From: Moritella dasanensis ArB 0140
Lineage (GTDB): Bacteria; Pseudomonadota; Gammaproteobacteria; Enterobacterales; Moritellaceae
Reading direction: 5' to 3'
DNA length: 64,000 bases
Assembly: GCF_000276805.1 (NCBI RefSeq)
Contig: NZ_AKXQ01000005.1
Span: 171,259 to 235,258 of the forward strand
The notes under the pieces were generated by a model. It worked only from the letters and a program-made list of their open reading frames with translations. It was not told the origin of the DNA and made no database searches. This document shows positions 27,575-36,626 of this stretch, in pieces (within the stretch, counting starts at the first letter, position 1; the number at the start of each line of letters is the position of its first letter). The position numbers and the translations under genes were made by a program.

Positions 27575-28135
27575 TTAGACGTGGGTATAACTAATAATAT
27601 TATGGATGGTCACAGACTTATCCGTCACATTACGATAACCGTGTGTTTGGTCAGCATTAAATTTAATACCCTCTCCTTGCTTCAAGGTATGCCACTGCTC
27701 TGCAATACCGCCAACGGTCAGTGCTAAGAAGTATTCCATCGTGCCATCAACCGCTATAATGTGCTCAACCACACCAGCATTGTGCGGCGCCGAGATATGC
27801 TGACGCTGTGGGTCTAACGTTATCTGGAATATTTCAAGTTTTGTGTTTTCGTCATAAGGAAATAAGGTCACGATCTTAATATCATCCTCATTATTTTCTA
27901 AGGTACTTGGGGTTGTTACCGTTTGCGCTAAGTCGGTTAAAAAATAAGACAGTGGCAACTCAAAACCATTAGCGATATTCCATAATCGCACCACGGTTGG
28001 ACTCGATTCACCTCGCTCAATTTGCCCCAGCATGGCTTTGGACACACCGGTATGTTGACTGGTTTTATCTAAACTCCAGCCTTTATTACTACGCGCGATT
28101 TTAAGACGAGAACCTAATGATGTATGAATATTAAT
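27575..28135 (-). CDS. XRE-cupin regulator, YdcN-like, with non-ATG start
   Basis: A helix-turn-helix plus cupin repressor. The HTH reads SRLKIARSNKGWSLDKTSQH, then TGVSKAMLGQIERGESSPT; the cupin follows with DQTHGYRN. Counting only ATG/GTG starts gives a GTG at 28045 that would remove the first half of the HTH. The frame is open to a stop at 28154-28156 with no ATG, GTG or TTG upstream, but has ATT codons at 28141, 28138 and 28135; AAGAG lies 8 nt before the last. An ATT start is therefore proposed; a sequencing or real frameshift is the alternative. It faces the benE gene, the same pairing as E. coli ydcN-ydcO. Confidence 0.75.
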   Translation of the reverse strand: MNIHTSLGSRLKIARSNKGWSLDKTSQHTGVSKAMLGQIERGESSPTVVRLWNIANGFELPLSYFLTDLAQTVTTPSTLENNEDDIKIVTLFPYDENTKLEIFQITLDPQRQHISAPHNAGVVEHIIAVDGTMEYFLALTVGGIAEQWHTLKQGEGIKFNADQTHGYRNVTDKSVTIHNIISYTHV

Positions 28136-28180
28136 AATAATGTCTCTTGTGAACTAAATAGCGATAATGATAATAGCGCT

Positions 28181-28198
28181 TGTGCGTTATAACATACA
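28181..28198. promoter_or_regulatory. Operator candidate 1 of the YdcN-like regulator
   Basis: TGTGCGTTATAACATACA, an 18-bp near-palindrome centred on TTATAA, in the divergent ydcN-benE region. Its core matches operator 2, and the centres are exactly 40 bp apart. Confidence 0.6.
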
Positions 28199-28215
28199 GT
28201 GTTATTTTGCAGATG

Positions 28216-28243
28216 CGCCACGTGCGCTATAACGCACGTGGCG
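28216..28243. promoter_or_regulatory. Operator candidate 2: 28-bp palindrome before benE
   Basis: CGCCACGTGCG and CGCACGTGGCG are perfect inverted arms around CTATAA. The inner GTGCGCTATAACGCAC matches operator 1. It ends 47 bp before the benE start, so binding would overlap the promoter. Confidence 0.65.
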
Positions 28244-28290
28244 ATGGCCAAACCAGCACTAATGATAGGTAACATAAAGGACGAGTACTA

Positions 28291-29460
28291 ATGAACAGTG
28301 TCATTTTAAACCGCGTAAACATGGGCTTTATTGCCGCATTGGTCGGCTTCACCAGTTCTATTGCCCTTATATACCAAGCAGCCACCAACCTCGGTGCTGA
28401 CTTAGTTATGGTTTCAAGTTGGGTGTTTGCGCTAGGGCTCGGTATGGGGATCACCTCTATTGGCTTATCTATATATTACCGCACACCATTATTAATAGCT
28501 TGGTCTACTCCCGGTGCTGCATTACTTATTACCAGTACCCAAGGTTTTAGTATTAACGAAGCGGTTGCCGCTTTTATCTTCTCGGCTTGTCTCATTACCC
28601 TATCGGGTGTTTCAGGGTTATTTGAAAAATTAATGAACCGCGTGCCACTACAAATAGCCAGTGCTATGTTGGCAGGGATCTTACTGTCTTTTGGTATTGA
28701 AGTATTCAATGTCATGAACCAGTCTCCACGACTCGTTGGCCTGATGTTTGTCAGCTTTTTAATCAGCAAAGCACTGGCACCTCGTTTTGCCATGCTGACT
28801 ATTTTAATTGTCGGGATCGCCTCGGCATGGTTACAAGGACTGTTTGTGGTACCTGAATTAACGTGGAGCTTAGGACAATTGGTCTATGTCGAACCAGAGT
28901 GGAGCATGACAGCACTCATCAACATCGGCTTACCGCTATTTTTAGTCACAATGGCAACCCAAAACATGCCCGGCATTGCTATTTTGAAAGCCCACGGTTA
29001 CCACGCTCCGGTATCCAAATTAATGACTGTAACCGGCGTAACTAATATACTCATTGCACCTTTTGGTGGTTTTGGTATTAATTTAGCCGCGATCACGGCA
29101 GCAATATGTATGTCAGAAGATGCCGATAAAGATCCCAAAAAACGTTACTGGGCGGCTGTCAGTGCGGGGGCTTTTTATCTATTAATGGGATTGTGTGCCT
29201 TAAGCTTAATGACCTTATTTCAAGCCATGCCTACAGCCTTAGTCATGGCGCTAGCCGGTATTGCTCTGTTTTCGACTATTGGTGGCAGTTTGCAGCATGC
29301 CTTTATTGAATCGCCTTATAAAGAAGCCGCATTGATGACCTTTTTAGTCACCGCGTCTGACTTTACCTTATGGAATATAGGGTCGGCATTGTGGGGGGTT
29401 GTCGCGGGATTAATAACTATCTCAGTAACAGCATTGCTTGCAACAAAAAAGGAGCCGTAA
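28291..29460 (+). CDS. Benzoate/H+ symporter family transporter (BenE, YdcO-like)
   Basis: A 389-residue inner-membrane protein of the BenE family, with ~11-12 hydrophobic segments. The family block IAWSTPGAALLITS is present near residue 70, and FGGFGINLAAITAAICMSEDA in the second half is characteristic. Length is typical. The divergent regulator and two palindromic operators suggest substrate-induced expression. BenE transports benzoate in Acinetobacter; no aromatic-degradation genes are present here, so the true substrate is open. Confidence 0.9.
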   Translation: MNSVILNRVNMGFIAALVGFTSSIALIYQAATNLGADLVMVSSWVFALGLGMGITSIGLSIYYRTPLLIAWSTPGAALLITSTQGFSINEAVAAFIFSACLITLSGVSGLFEKLMNRVPLQIASAMLAGILLSFGIEVFNVMNQSPRLVGLMFVSFLISKALAPRFAMLTILIVGIASAWLQGLFVVPELTWSLGQLVYVEPEWSMTALINIGLPLFLVTMATQNMPGIAILKAHGYHAPVSKLMTVTGVTNILIAPFGGFGINLAAITAAICMSEDADKDPKKRYWAAVSAGAFYLLMGLCALSLMTLFQAMPTALVMALAGIALFSTIGGSLQHAFIESPYKEAALMTFLVTASDFTLWNIGSALWGVVAGLITISVTALLATKKEP

Positions 29461-29526
29461 TTGCGATTGCTATTACAATTACTAGCCCTCTTTTGTTTAT
29501 TAATTTAATTATACATTCGTGTGTGA

Positions 29527-30237
29527 TTAAGCTTGTTGTTCTTGCTCATCAGATTCAAACCAACGGTAAACAATACCCGCTAATATTGCACCAACAATTG
29601 GGGCAACCCAGAATAACCACAGTTGCGATAACGCCCAATCACCTTGGAAAATAGCTACACCTGTACTACGTGCAGGGTTAACTGAAGTATTAGTCACAGG
29701 AATACTAATTAAATGGATCAAGGTTAAACTTAGACCAATGGCAATCGGTGCAAAACCTGCAGGAGCACGTTTGTCCGTTGCACCTAAAATAATAATCAGG
29801 AACATAAACGTCATGACGATTTCAGTCACTAATGCCGCAACTAAGGTGTAACCACCTGGAGAGTGTTCGCCATAGCCATTCGATGCGAAACCAGCACTGG
29901 CATCAAAGCCCGCTTGACCACTAGCAATAACATATAAGGTTGCAGCACCGGCAATACCACCCAGTACTTGCGCGAGAATATAAGGACCAAGTTCAGCTGC
30001 AGAAAAACGACCACCAGACCAAAGTCCGATTGAAACGGCAGGGTTTAAATGACAACCAGAGATATGGCCTATCGCGAATGCCATGGTTAATACCGTTAAA
30101 CCAAAGGCCAGTGATACACCTAATAAACCGATACCGACATCAGGAAATGCCGCCGCTAATACCGCACTACCACAACCACCAAGGACTAACCAAAATGTAC
30201 CAATAAACTCAGCACCGAGCTTCTTTGTTAATGTCAT
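29527..30237 (-). CDS. aqpZ: Aquaporin Z
   Basis: A 236-residue MIP channel for water in the inner membrane. Two NPA boxes are present: [13 protein letters not shown] and [12 protein letters not shown]. The arginine after the second NPA and the preceding asparagine/threonine match AqpZ rather than glycerol facilitators, as does [17 protein letters not shown] at the N-terminus. AAGGAATAAATA precedes the ATG. Convergent with benE. It should contribute to osmotic adaptation. Confidence 0.95.
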   Translation of the reverse strand: MTLTKKLGAEFIGTFWLVLGGCGSAVLAAAFPDVGIGLLGVSLAFGLTVLTMAFAIGHISGCHLNPAVSIGLWSGGRFSAAELGPYILAQVLGGIAGAATLYVIASGQAGFDASAGFASNGYGEHSPGGYTLVAALVTEIVMTFMFLIIILGATDKRAPAGFAPIAIGLSLTLIHLISIPVTNTSVNPARSTGVAIFQGDWALSQLWLFWVAPIVGAILAGIVYRWFESDEQEQQA

Positions 30238-30438
30238 TATTTATTCCTTTATAAATTTACGTTACCACTTTTCGTCATTGAAGGTGGTTTAGCTCGTAAC
30301 TAACACTGGTATTTAAAGGCTCAAAGTAGCTGGCTTATCTATTTTTAATACGTAATATTTTTAATACATAAATAAACACAACGGAACCACTAAGTCGTTA
30401 GCCACGATACATAATTTCAAACATCTACTGAGCATAGT

Positions 30439-31083
30439 TTAAAATAACAATTTTGCGCCTGCATTCAACTGCCCTTGCCACATTAAATCTGCGTCAACAA
30501 ACCATTTACAGTTGCCACTATTACAAAACAGCGCTTGTGAACTACTAATAAAAGTTGCGTACCCACGAACATCAGCAAAAAGTGAAAATCGAGGGGTGAT
30601 TTGATACTCTGCGCCACCGCCAATGCCCATCGAAAAGTTCGTTTCATTGGAGAAACTGTCACCGGGACGCATCTGAGTCAGTCCAGCACTAGTGGTGATA
30701 TAGGGACGAAAATTACCTTTAGGAAAATATAACGCGCCGCCTACATGTAGATAGTCGACATCAAGACTGCTGATCACATCTTGGTTAAGATTACTCGTGA
30801 CCTTCAATTGGCTCGGCTGATGGCTATAAAGTAAATAAATACTACCAGGATCTGGCGTGGTGACACCGGCCATCACTCCCCAATGGTTTGATTCGGCAAA
30901 ATTAACACTACTTTGCTCGACGCCATTTTCATCAATCGCTGACAGTGCACTGCTGCCAAAGCTATAACCGCCAAACGGGGCAACAAATACCTCAGCCACA
31001 GCGACCTTGGTATTCACTAAAACACAGATCGCGACGACTGCAATCTTGACTATTTCAATCCTCAGTATTTGCTTATACCTCAT
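30439..31083 (-). CDS. Outer-membrane beta-barrel protein
   Basis: A 214-residue exported protein. A signal peptide (KIAVVAICVLVNTKVAVAEV) is followed by alternating-polarity strands of an OmpW/OmpA-like eight-stranded barrel: FVAPFGGYSFG, HWGVMAGVTTPDPGSIYLLYS, YLHVGGALYFP, FSMGIGGGAEYQ. The last residue is phenylalanine (LNAGAKLLF). Two cysteines in an outer loop (ALFCNSGNCKW) may form a disulphide. Specific function unknown. Confidence 0.75.
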   Translation of the reverse strand: MRYKQILRIEIVKIAVVAICVLVNTKVAVAEVFVAPFGGYSFGSSALSAIDENGVEQSSVNFAESNHWGVMAGVTTPDPGSIYLLYSHQPSQLKVTSNLNQDVISSLDVDYLHVGGALYFPKGNFRPYITTSAGLTQMRPGDSFSNETNFSMGIGGGAEYQITPRFSLFADVRGYATFISSSQALFCNSGNCKWFVDADLMWQGQLNAGAKLLF

Positions 31084-31227
31084 AATACTCCCCGTAATAT
31101 CGTGGTTAACTGTTAAAAATATAGCATTGCCTGCGTTTTATCCCCATCTACAGGATCACTTTTTCAACAAAAAACGATATACTGCCCTGCTAAATCGCCC
31201 TTTGCTTTCATAATACGAGATACAGAT

Positions 31228-33141
31228 ATGCTGCACCAAACGTTACAACACTACTTTGGCTATGATCAATTTAGAGAAGGCCAAGAAGCTGTCATTAACA
31301 ATATTGTCAGTGGTCATTCTAGTGCAGCCATCTTTCCTACCGGTTCAGGTAAATCATTATGCTATCAAGTATCGGCATTACACTTACCTCACTTAACCTT
31401 AGTGATCTCGCCACTACTCGCATTGATTCAAGATCAGCTATTATTTTTAAAGAAGCATAACGTCGCAGCCGCTAAAATTGATTCAAGTATGTCAGTGGAT
31501 GATGTTCGCGATACCATGTCTAAAGTACGTGAGGGCGAAGTAAAGATCTTAATGATCTCGGTTGAACGCTTGAAGAACGAGCGTTTTCGTAAATTTATCA
31601 AGCAAATACCAATCTCATTATTAGTGGTCGATGAAGCCCATTGTATTTCAGAGTGGGGCCATAACTTCCGTCCCGATTATTTGAAACTACCGCAATACCA
31701 AAAAGAATTGAATATTAAACAAGCCTTGTTATTAACCGCAACAGCAACGCCATCGGTTATTAAAGACATGGAAACCAAGTTTAATATCGCCCCGAACAAT
31801 ATAATTAAAACCGGTTTCTATCGTGCTAACCTAAGTCTGTTAATGCACCCAATAGCCCAAGACAAAAAGCTGCATGCATTGACTCGCTGGTTAGGTAAGA
31901 AATCAGGACAAGCATCGATTGTCTATGTCACTTTACAAAGAACGGCTGAAGAGCTAGCTAGTGCCTTGCAACAGTCAGGTATTGAAGCGGTGGCTTATCA
32001 TGCGGGTATGCCCACTGATATACGCGAAGAAGTACAACAAAAATTTATGCGTAATGGCATAGATTGTATTGTTGCGACGATCGCTTTTGGCATGGGCATT
32101 GATAAAAGTAACATTCGCAACGTCGTGCATTTTGATTTACCTAAATCCATTGAAAACTACAGCCAAGAAATTGGTCGTGCGGGTCGTGATGGCACTGATT
32201 CACAATGTCTGGTATTAGCCAATTTAGATAACCAAAGTATCCTCGAGAATTTCGTTTATGGTGATACCCCAGAACTCAATGGTATTGAGGCAGTACTTCG
32301 CGAGATCCAAGCTGCAGGCACTGAGTGGGAACATACGTTATACGGACTGTCGATGGACAGTAATTTACGTCAAGCGCCGTTAAAAACCTTATTAGTGTAT
32401 TTAGAAATGCAAGGGATCATCAAGCCGCTGTATTCCTATTTTGCTGAATACCGCTTTAAGTTCTTAAAAGATCCAGCGCAAATACTGAATCAGTTTACCG
32501 ATGAAAAACGCGTATTTATTGAAGAGATATTTAACGCATCACCCGCGAAACGTACTTGGGCAACGGTTAACTTTGAACGTATGAGTGAAGGTTATCAAGA
32601 ACAGCGTAGCCGCGTGATAACCGCGTTGGAGTTTTTGCATGAACGCAATAACATCGTACTCGAGAGCAAGTTGATGACAGATGTATATCAAATATTGAAC
32701 TCGCGTTTTGATAGCCAACAATTAGCCGAAACACTGCATAAACAATTTGCCCATAAAGAGCAAAGTGAAATTAAGCGTGTGCATGCAGTTGGTCAGTACA
32801 TTCAAAGTACACAATGTTTGAGTAAAGGCTTATCAACTTACTTTGGTGATGATAAAGCGCCGGTGCAATGTGGCACATGTTCTGTCTGTCAGGGACGTAT
32901 TGCACAACTACCACAACCAGCGAGTATGCCGGCGTTATCCGCTGAACAAGTGACAGAGCTAAGCCAAGCGTTTATCAGCGCTTGTGATAAGCGCCCTACG
33001 CCAGTATTAACCACGCGTTTCTTATGTGGTATCAGCACACCTTTGTTCATGAAAATGAAAGCGAAGAAGATCAGTAACTTTGCAGCCTTGCAAGCTTACC
33101 CTTATCAGCAAATATTAACGCTACTAACCAACCAGCAATAA
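31228..33141 (+). CDS. RecQ-family ATP-dependent DNA helicase, short form
   Basis: A 637-residue superfamily 2 3'-5' helicase. All motifs are readable: FREGQEAVI (motif 0), FPTGSGKSLCYQ (I), LLVVDEAHCISEWGHNFRPDY (II and the aromatic-rich loop), LLTATATPSV (III), VYVTLQRTAEEL (IV), IATIAFGMGIDK-type (V) and QEIGRAGRDG (VI). A zinc-binding segment (QCGTCSVCQG) follows near residue 550. No HRDC domain is recognisable, so this is one of the RecQ-like paralogues found in vibrios and relatives rather than canonical RecQ. Confidence 0.9.
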   Translation: MLHQTLQHYFGYDQFREGQEAVINNIVSGHSSAAIFPTGSGKSLCYQVSALHLPHLTLVISPLLALIQDQLLFLKKHNVAAAKIDSSMSVDDVRDTMSKVREGEVKILMISVERLKNERFRKFIKQIPISLLVVDEAHCISEWGHNFRPDYLKLPQYQKELNIKQALLLTATATPSVIKDMETKFNIAPNNIIKTGFYRANLSLLMHPIAQDKKLHALTRWLGKKSGQASIVYVTLQRTAEELASALQQSGIEAVAYHAGMPTDIREEVQQKFMRNGIDCIVATIAFGMGIDKSNIRNVVHFDLPKSIENYSQEIGRAGRDGTDSQCLVLANLDNQSILENFVYGDTPELNGIEAVLREIQAAGTEWEHTLYGLSMDSNLRQAPLKTLLVYLEMQGIIKPLYSYFAEYRFKFLKDPAQILNQFTDEKRVFIEEIFNASPAKRTWATVNFERMSEGYQEQRSRVITALEFLHERNNIVLESKLMTDVYQILNSRFDSQQLAETLHKQFAHKEQSEIKRVHAVGQYIQSTQCLSKGLSTYFGDDKAPVQCGTCSVCQGRIAQLPQPASMPALSAEQVTELSQAFISACDKRPTPVLTTRFLCGISTPLFMKMKAKKISNFAALQAYPYQQILTLLTNQQ

Positions 33142-33158
33142 TTTTACTTCCGCATAAA

Positions 33159-33191
33159 AAAATAGCGCTGCAGATGCTGCAGCGCTATTTT
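33159..33191. terminator. Bidirectional terminator between recQ-like and tpx genes
   Basis: A perfect 13-bp stem, AATAGCGCTGCAG/CTGCAGCGCTATT, with a 3-nt loop, flanked by A-run on one side and TTTT on the other. It serves two convergent genes. Confidence 0.88.
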
Positions 33192-33251
33192 CAATTCATC
33201 ATTACAAATTAAATTTGCAACGTTTAACCACTATTTATTCATAACGACTAA

Positions 33252-33749
33252 TTATAGCGCCTGAAGTGCTAGATCATAGTTAGCTTCGTCAGTGATTTCA
33301 GCGACTAATTCACTATGTGTAACAACACCTTCAGCATTGATACATACAACAGCACGCGTTGTTAAACCACGTAATGCGCCATCAGGGATAGCAACGCCGT
33401 AAACTTCAGCAAACTCAGGGCTACGAAATGTTGATGCGTGTTGCACGTTAGCAATACCTTCAACTTCACAAAATCGACCTGTCGCAAACGGTAGATCTGC
33501 AGAAACACATACAACAACCGTATTTTCTAATGCGGCAGCAGCTTCGTTAAATTTACGCACACCAGCAGCACATACAGGCGTATCGATACTTGGGAAAATG
33601 TTAAGTACAACTTTCTTACCTTGTAAGCTAACAAGTGTTAAATCAGACAGGTCGCCCGCTGTTAATGAGAATGCAGGTGCGAGTGAACCAACCGCTGGAA
33701 TAGAACCTGAGATGTTTACAGCATCACCTTGAAAAGTAACTTGAGTCAT
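33252..33749 (-). CDS. tpx: Thiol peroxidase
   Basis: A 165-residue atypical 2-Cys peroxiredoxin that reduces peroxides with thioredoxin. The peroxidatic cysteine is in FPSIDTPVCAAGVRKFN; the resolving cysteine is in SADLPFATGRFCEVEG, spaced as in E. coli Tpx. The ATG at 33749 has GGA 8-9 nt upstream and gives MTQVTFQG, aligned with the E. coli start; the frame extends four codons further. Single gene with its own terminator. Confidence 0.95.
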   Translation of the reverse strand: MTQVTFQGDAVNISGSIPAVGSLAPAFSLTAGDLSDLTLVSLQGKKVVLNIFPSIDTPVCAAGVRKFNEAAAALENTVVVCVSADLPFATGRFCEVEGIANVQHASTFRSPEFAEVYGVAIPDGALRGLTTRAVVCINAEGVVTHSELVAEITDEANYDLALQAL

Positions 33750-33894
33750 ATTTTTATCCATTTTATTAAATGAGTACTATTAATTAAAACCAGCTAAATT
33801 GATCTAGATCAATATAGCGAAGTGAAATATATACCCTTGTGCGATTGCTGTATACGTCCAATATGTAAGAAATTGTCAGGTCATACCTATTCGT

Positions 33895-33954
33895 TATTTG
33901 TTTAGCTATCTGTTTAGTTATCTGTTTAGCTATTTGCTTAGTTCTTTATTTAGC
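33895..33954. repeat. 12-bp tandem repeat, five imperfect units
   Basis: Units TATTTGTTTAGC, TATCTGTTTAGT, TATCTGTTTAGC, TATTTGCTTAGT and TCTTTATTTAGC follow without gaps between the tpx promoter side and the nagE terminator. A second 12-bp-period array lies at 51432-51477. Confidence 0.8.
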
Positions 33955-33983
33955 CCTTTGTTATCCAATTTATATGCTTATAA

Positions 33984-34018
33984 AAAAAGGGCGATGCATT
34001 AACTGCATCGCCCTTTTT
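33984..34018 (-). terminator. Terminator of nagE
   Basis: AAAAAGGGCGATGCA and TGCATCGCCCTTTTT form a perfect 15-bp stem with a 5-nt loop, ending in T-runs on the minus strand, 47 nt past the nagE stop. Confidence 0.93.
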
Positions 34019-34064
34019 GTACCTAACGGTTAACTACACAGTAGCTAACCTCACGGTAAGGATA

Positions 34065-35519
34065 TTAAACAAGTTTTTTAAGTGCGTTAGCAACGAATTC
34101 AACTTGTGGACCAATCACTACTTGAACAGCAGTTTTACTTGGCTTGATTACACCTGGTACGTGGCGCTTAAGTTCAGCGTCATTTACGAGTGCAGAATCT
34201 TTAACATCAAGACGTAGACGTGTTGCACAGTTATCAACGTGTACTAAGTTGTCTTTACCACCAACAAGTTCGAAAACTTTAGCAGCAACTTCAGCGTGAG
34301 AAGCTTTACCAGCTTTAGCTGGAGCAGCAGCTTCTTCGCCTGCGTCTTCACGACCTGGAGTTTTAAGGTCAAACTTAATGATGATAGTACGGAACGTTAC
34401 ATAGTAGATTACGAAGAATGCAGCACCTTGAACTAGTAGCATATACCACTGAGTTGCAAGTGGGTTACGTGATGATAATACTAAATCAACCAGACCCGCA
34501 CTGAAACCGAAGCCTGCAATCCAATGCATAGACGCAGCGATGAATACCGATACACCCGTGAAGAATGCGTGTAGTACGAATAGCACTGGTGCAACGAACA
34601 TGAATGAGAATTCTAGAGGCTCAGTAACACCCGTGAAGAATGTTGCAAAACCAGCAGCCATCATGATAGATGTTACTTTCGCTTTGTTTTCAGGTTTAGC
34701 TGTATGGATGAACGCTAACGCTGCACCTAATAGACCAAACATCATGATTGGGAAGAAACCAGCTTGGTACATACCAGTAACACCAACAGTTGCGTTGCCG
34801 TTTTCTAGTGATTGTGCGCCACCAAGGAAGTTAGGGATATCGTTAATACCAGCAACGTCAAACCAGAATACTGAGTTTAGTGCATGGTGAAGACCAACTG
34901 GGATAAGCATACGGTTAAAGAATGCATAGATACCAGCGCCTGTAGGGCCCATATCTTTAATGCTAGTACCGAACGTTACTAGACCATCAAAAATCATTGG
35001 CCAGATGTACATAAGTATAAATGATACGCCCATCATAACGAAAGAAGTTACGATAGGAACAAGGCGACGACCACTGAAGAAGGTAAGCGCTTTAGGCAGC
35101 TCAACTTCGCTGAAGCGGTTATAAAGTTCAGCAGAGATAACACCAACTAGGATACCAACGAATTGGTTGTTGATTTTACCGAAGGCTGCAGAAACTTGGT
35201 CAGCGCCAACACCTTGGATAGCAGCAACTGCACCCGGTGAAAGTAGCGTTGTCACAACCAGGAAGCCAACAAGACCAGCAAGCGCGGCTGAACCGTCTTT
35301 GTCTTTTGACATACCATAAGCAACACCTACAGCAAATAGAAGAGACATGTTATCAATGATTGCAGCACCAGATTTGATGAAGAATGCAGCAAGCATGCTT
35401 TCGCCGCCCCATGCAACCGGATCAATCCAATAACCAATACCCATTAATACAGCAGCAGCAGGTAAAACTGCCACTGGAACCATTAGTGCACGACCAATTT
35501 TTTGTAAATAGCTAAACAT
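34065..35519 (-). CDS. nagE: N-acetylglucosamine PTS transporter EIICB
   Basis: A ~484-residue PTS permease. The EIIC domain (about residues 1-370) begins YLQKIGRALMVPVAVLPAAA and contains PVGLHHALNSVFWF and TGVTEPLEFSFMFVAP. The EIIB domain at the C-terminus has the phosphorylated cysteine in VDNCATRLRLDVKD. There is no EIIA domain, unlike E. coli NagE, so a separate EIIA (such as Crr) must supply phosphate. ATG 35519 gives the family N-terminus MFSYLQ; AGGA lies 11 nt upstream and two earlier ATGs sit on top of it. Divergent from nagBAC. Confidence 0.94.
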   Translation of the reverse strand: MFSYLQKIGRALMVPVAVLPAAAVLMGIGYWIDPVAWGGESMLAAFFIKSGAAIIDNMSLLFAVGVAYGMSKDKDGSAALAGLVGFLVVTTLLSPGAVAAIQGVGADQVSAAFGKINNQFVGILVGVISAELYNRFSEVELPKALTFFSGRRLVPIVTSFVMMGVSFILMYIWPMIFDGLVTFGTSIKDMGPTGAGIYAFFNRMLIPVGLHHALNSVFWFDVAGINDIPNFLGGAQSLENGNATVGVTGMYQAGFFPIMMFGLLGAALAFIHTAKPENKAKVTSIMMAAGFATFFTGVTEPLEFSFMFVAPVLFVLHAFFTGVSVFIAASMHWIAGFGFSAGLVDLVLSSRNPLATQWYMLLVQGAAFFVIYYVTFRTIIIKFDLKTPGREDAGEEAAAPAKAGKASHAEVAAKVFELVGGKDNLVHVDNCATRLRLDVKDSALVNDAELKRHVPGVIKPSKTAVQVVIGPQVEFVANALKKLV

Positions 35520-35565
35520 AACAGCCATCATCCTTATCTTAAGTTTAAAATCCAAATAAATGTTT

Positions 35566-35606
35566 TGTTCTTGTTATGAAACTGTAGCAGTTCCATTACA
35601 AGAACA
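35566..35606 (-). promoter_or_regulatory. Leader hairpin upstream of nagE
   Basis: TGTTCTTGT and ACAAGAACA form an outer 9-bp stem; AACTG/CAGTT forms an inner 5-bp stem around a 3-nt loop. It lies 47-87 nt before the nagE start and could be a 5'-UTR structure or an operator. Confidence 0.45.
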
Positions 35607-35754
35607 GACTTCGTACTTACTCCATAACTTATTTCGTAATGTAAAGTAAGAAGGGGCTAATGACAAACCAAATTCATCATTAATTCGCTGCACTGTGATC
35701 TATTTCAACCATTTGAGCATAAAAAGACAAGTTTTGATGGCTGGATCCTAAAAC

Positions 35755-35769
35755 TTAATTTACAATTAA
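35755..35769. promoter_or_regulatory. Possible NagC operator
   Basis: TTAATTTACAATTAA, an inverted TTAATT/AATTAA pair with a 3-bp spacer, 44 bp before nagB in the divergent nagE-nagB region. E. coli NagC sites have similar AATT-containing arms, but spacing differs, so this is tentative. Confidence 0.35.
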
Positions 35770-35812
35770 AAAAAAGTATCAATTATCATCAAAAAATTAT
35801 AGAGAGTATCGC

Positions 35813-36622
35813 ATGAGATTAATTCCTTTGAATACCCCAGCTCAAGTCGGTCGCTGGAGCGCAGCTTACATCGTTAATAAAATTAACGCGTTTAATCCAA
35901 CTGCAGATAAGCCGTTTGTTTTAGGCCTACCAACTGGCGGTACTCCACTTACTACGTATAAAGAGTTAATCAAATTACACCAAGCTGGTGACGTTAGCTT
36001 CAAGCACGTTGTTACGTTTAATATGGACGAATATGTTGGTATCGACAAACATCATCCAGAAAGTTACTACACATTTATGCACAGTAACTTTTTCGATCAC
36101 ATCGATATTCAAGCAGACAACATCAACCTACTAAACGGTCAAGCTGAAGATTTAGAAGCTGAATGTCAGCGTTATGAAGATAAAATCAAAAGCTACGGTC
36201 AAATAAATCTATTCATGGGTGGCGTCGGTGTTGATGGTCATATCGCATTTAACGAACCAGCATCATCACTGGCTTCACGTACACGCATTAAAACGCTAAC
36301 AGAAGATACGCGTATCGTTAACTCACGCTTCTTCGACAACGATATTAGCCAAGTGCCAAAATTAGCACTGACTGTTGGTGTTGGTACGCTATTAGATTCA
36401 AAAGAAATTTTAGTGCTAATCACAGGCCACAACAAAGCATTAGCACTTGAAGCAGCTGTTGAAGGTAGCGTCAACCACCTTTGGACTATCTCTGCACTAC
36501 AACTACACGCTAAATCAATCATTGCTTGTGACGAACCAGCAACGATGGAATTAAAAGTTAAAACTGTACGCTACTTTAAACAGCTAGAAGCGCAGAATAT
36601 TCAAAGCTTTATTGCGGAGTAA
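35813..36622 (+). CDS. nagB: Glucosamine-6-phosphate deaminase
   Basis: A 269-residue enzyme that isomerises and deaminates glucosamine-6-phosphate to fructose-6-phosphate and ammonium. Family motifs are intact: [28 protein letters not shown] with the catalytic aspartate, [20 protein letters not shown] with the catalytic histidine, and [10 protein letters not shown]. Same length as E. coli NagB (266). First gene of nagB-nagA-nagC; nagA starts 4 nt after its stop. Confidence 0.97.
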   Translation: MRLIPLNTPAQVGRWSAAYIVNKINAFNPTADKPFVLGLPTGGTPLTTYKELIKLHQAGDVSFKHVVTFNMDEYVGIDKHHPESYYTFMHSNFFDHIDIQADNINLLNGQAEDLEAECQRYEDKIKSYGQINLFMGGVGVDGHIAFNEPASSLASRTRIKTLTEDTRIVNSRFFDNDISQVPKLALTVGVGTLLDSKEILVLITGHNKALALEAAVEGSVNHLWTISALQLHAKSIIACDEPATMELKVKTVRYFKQLEAQNIQSFIAE

Positions 36623-36626
36623 GTTT

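Larger units (their letters stand above)
33750..34064. other. tpx-nagE intergenic region
   Basis: 315 bp holding the tpx promoter, a 12-bp-period tandem repeat (33895-33954) and the nagE terminator (33984-34018). An ATTGATCTAGATCAATA palindrome near 33799-33815 lies just upstream of tpx and could be a regulator site. Confidence 0.5.

Noticed and set aside
28045..28045. GTG as the true start of the YdcN-like regulator
   Set aside because: It would cut the HTH in half although the upstream half is intact in frame; an ATT start is more economical.
33895..33954. Possible CRISPR array
   Set aside because: Units are 12 bp and contiguous, without spacers, and no cas gene is present in the window.
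35755..35769. Certain NagC operator
   Set aside because: The palindrome is short and AT-rich with a spacing unlike the E. coli consensus; listed as tentative only.
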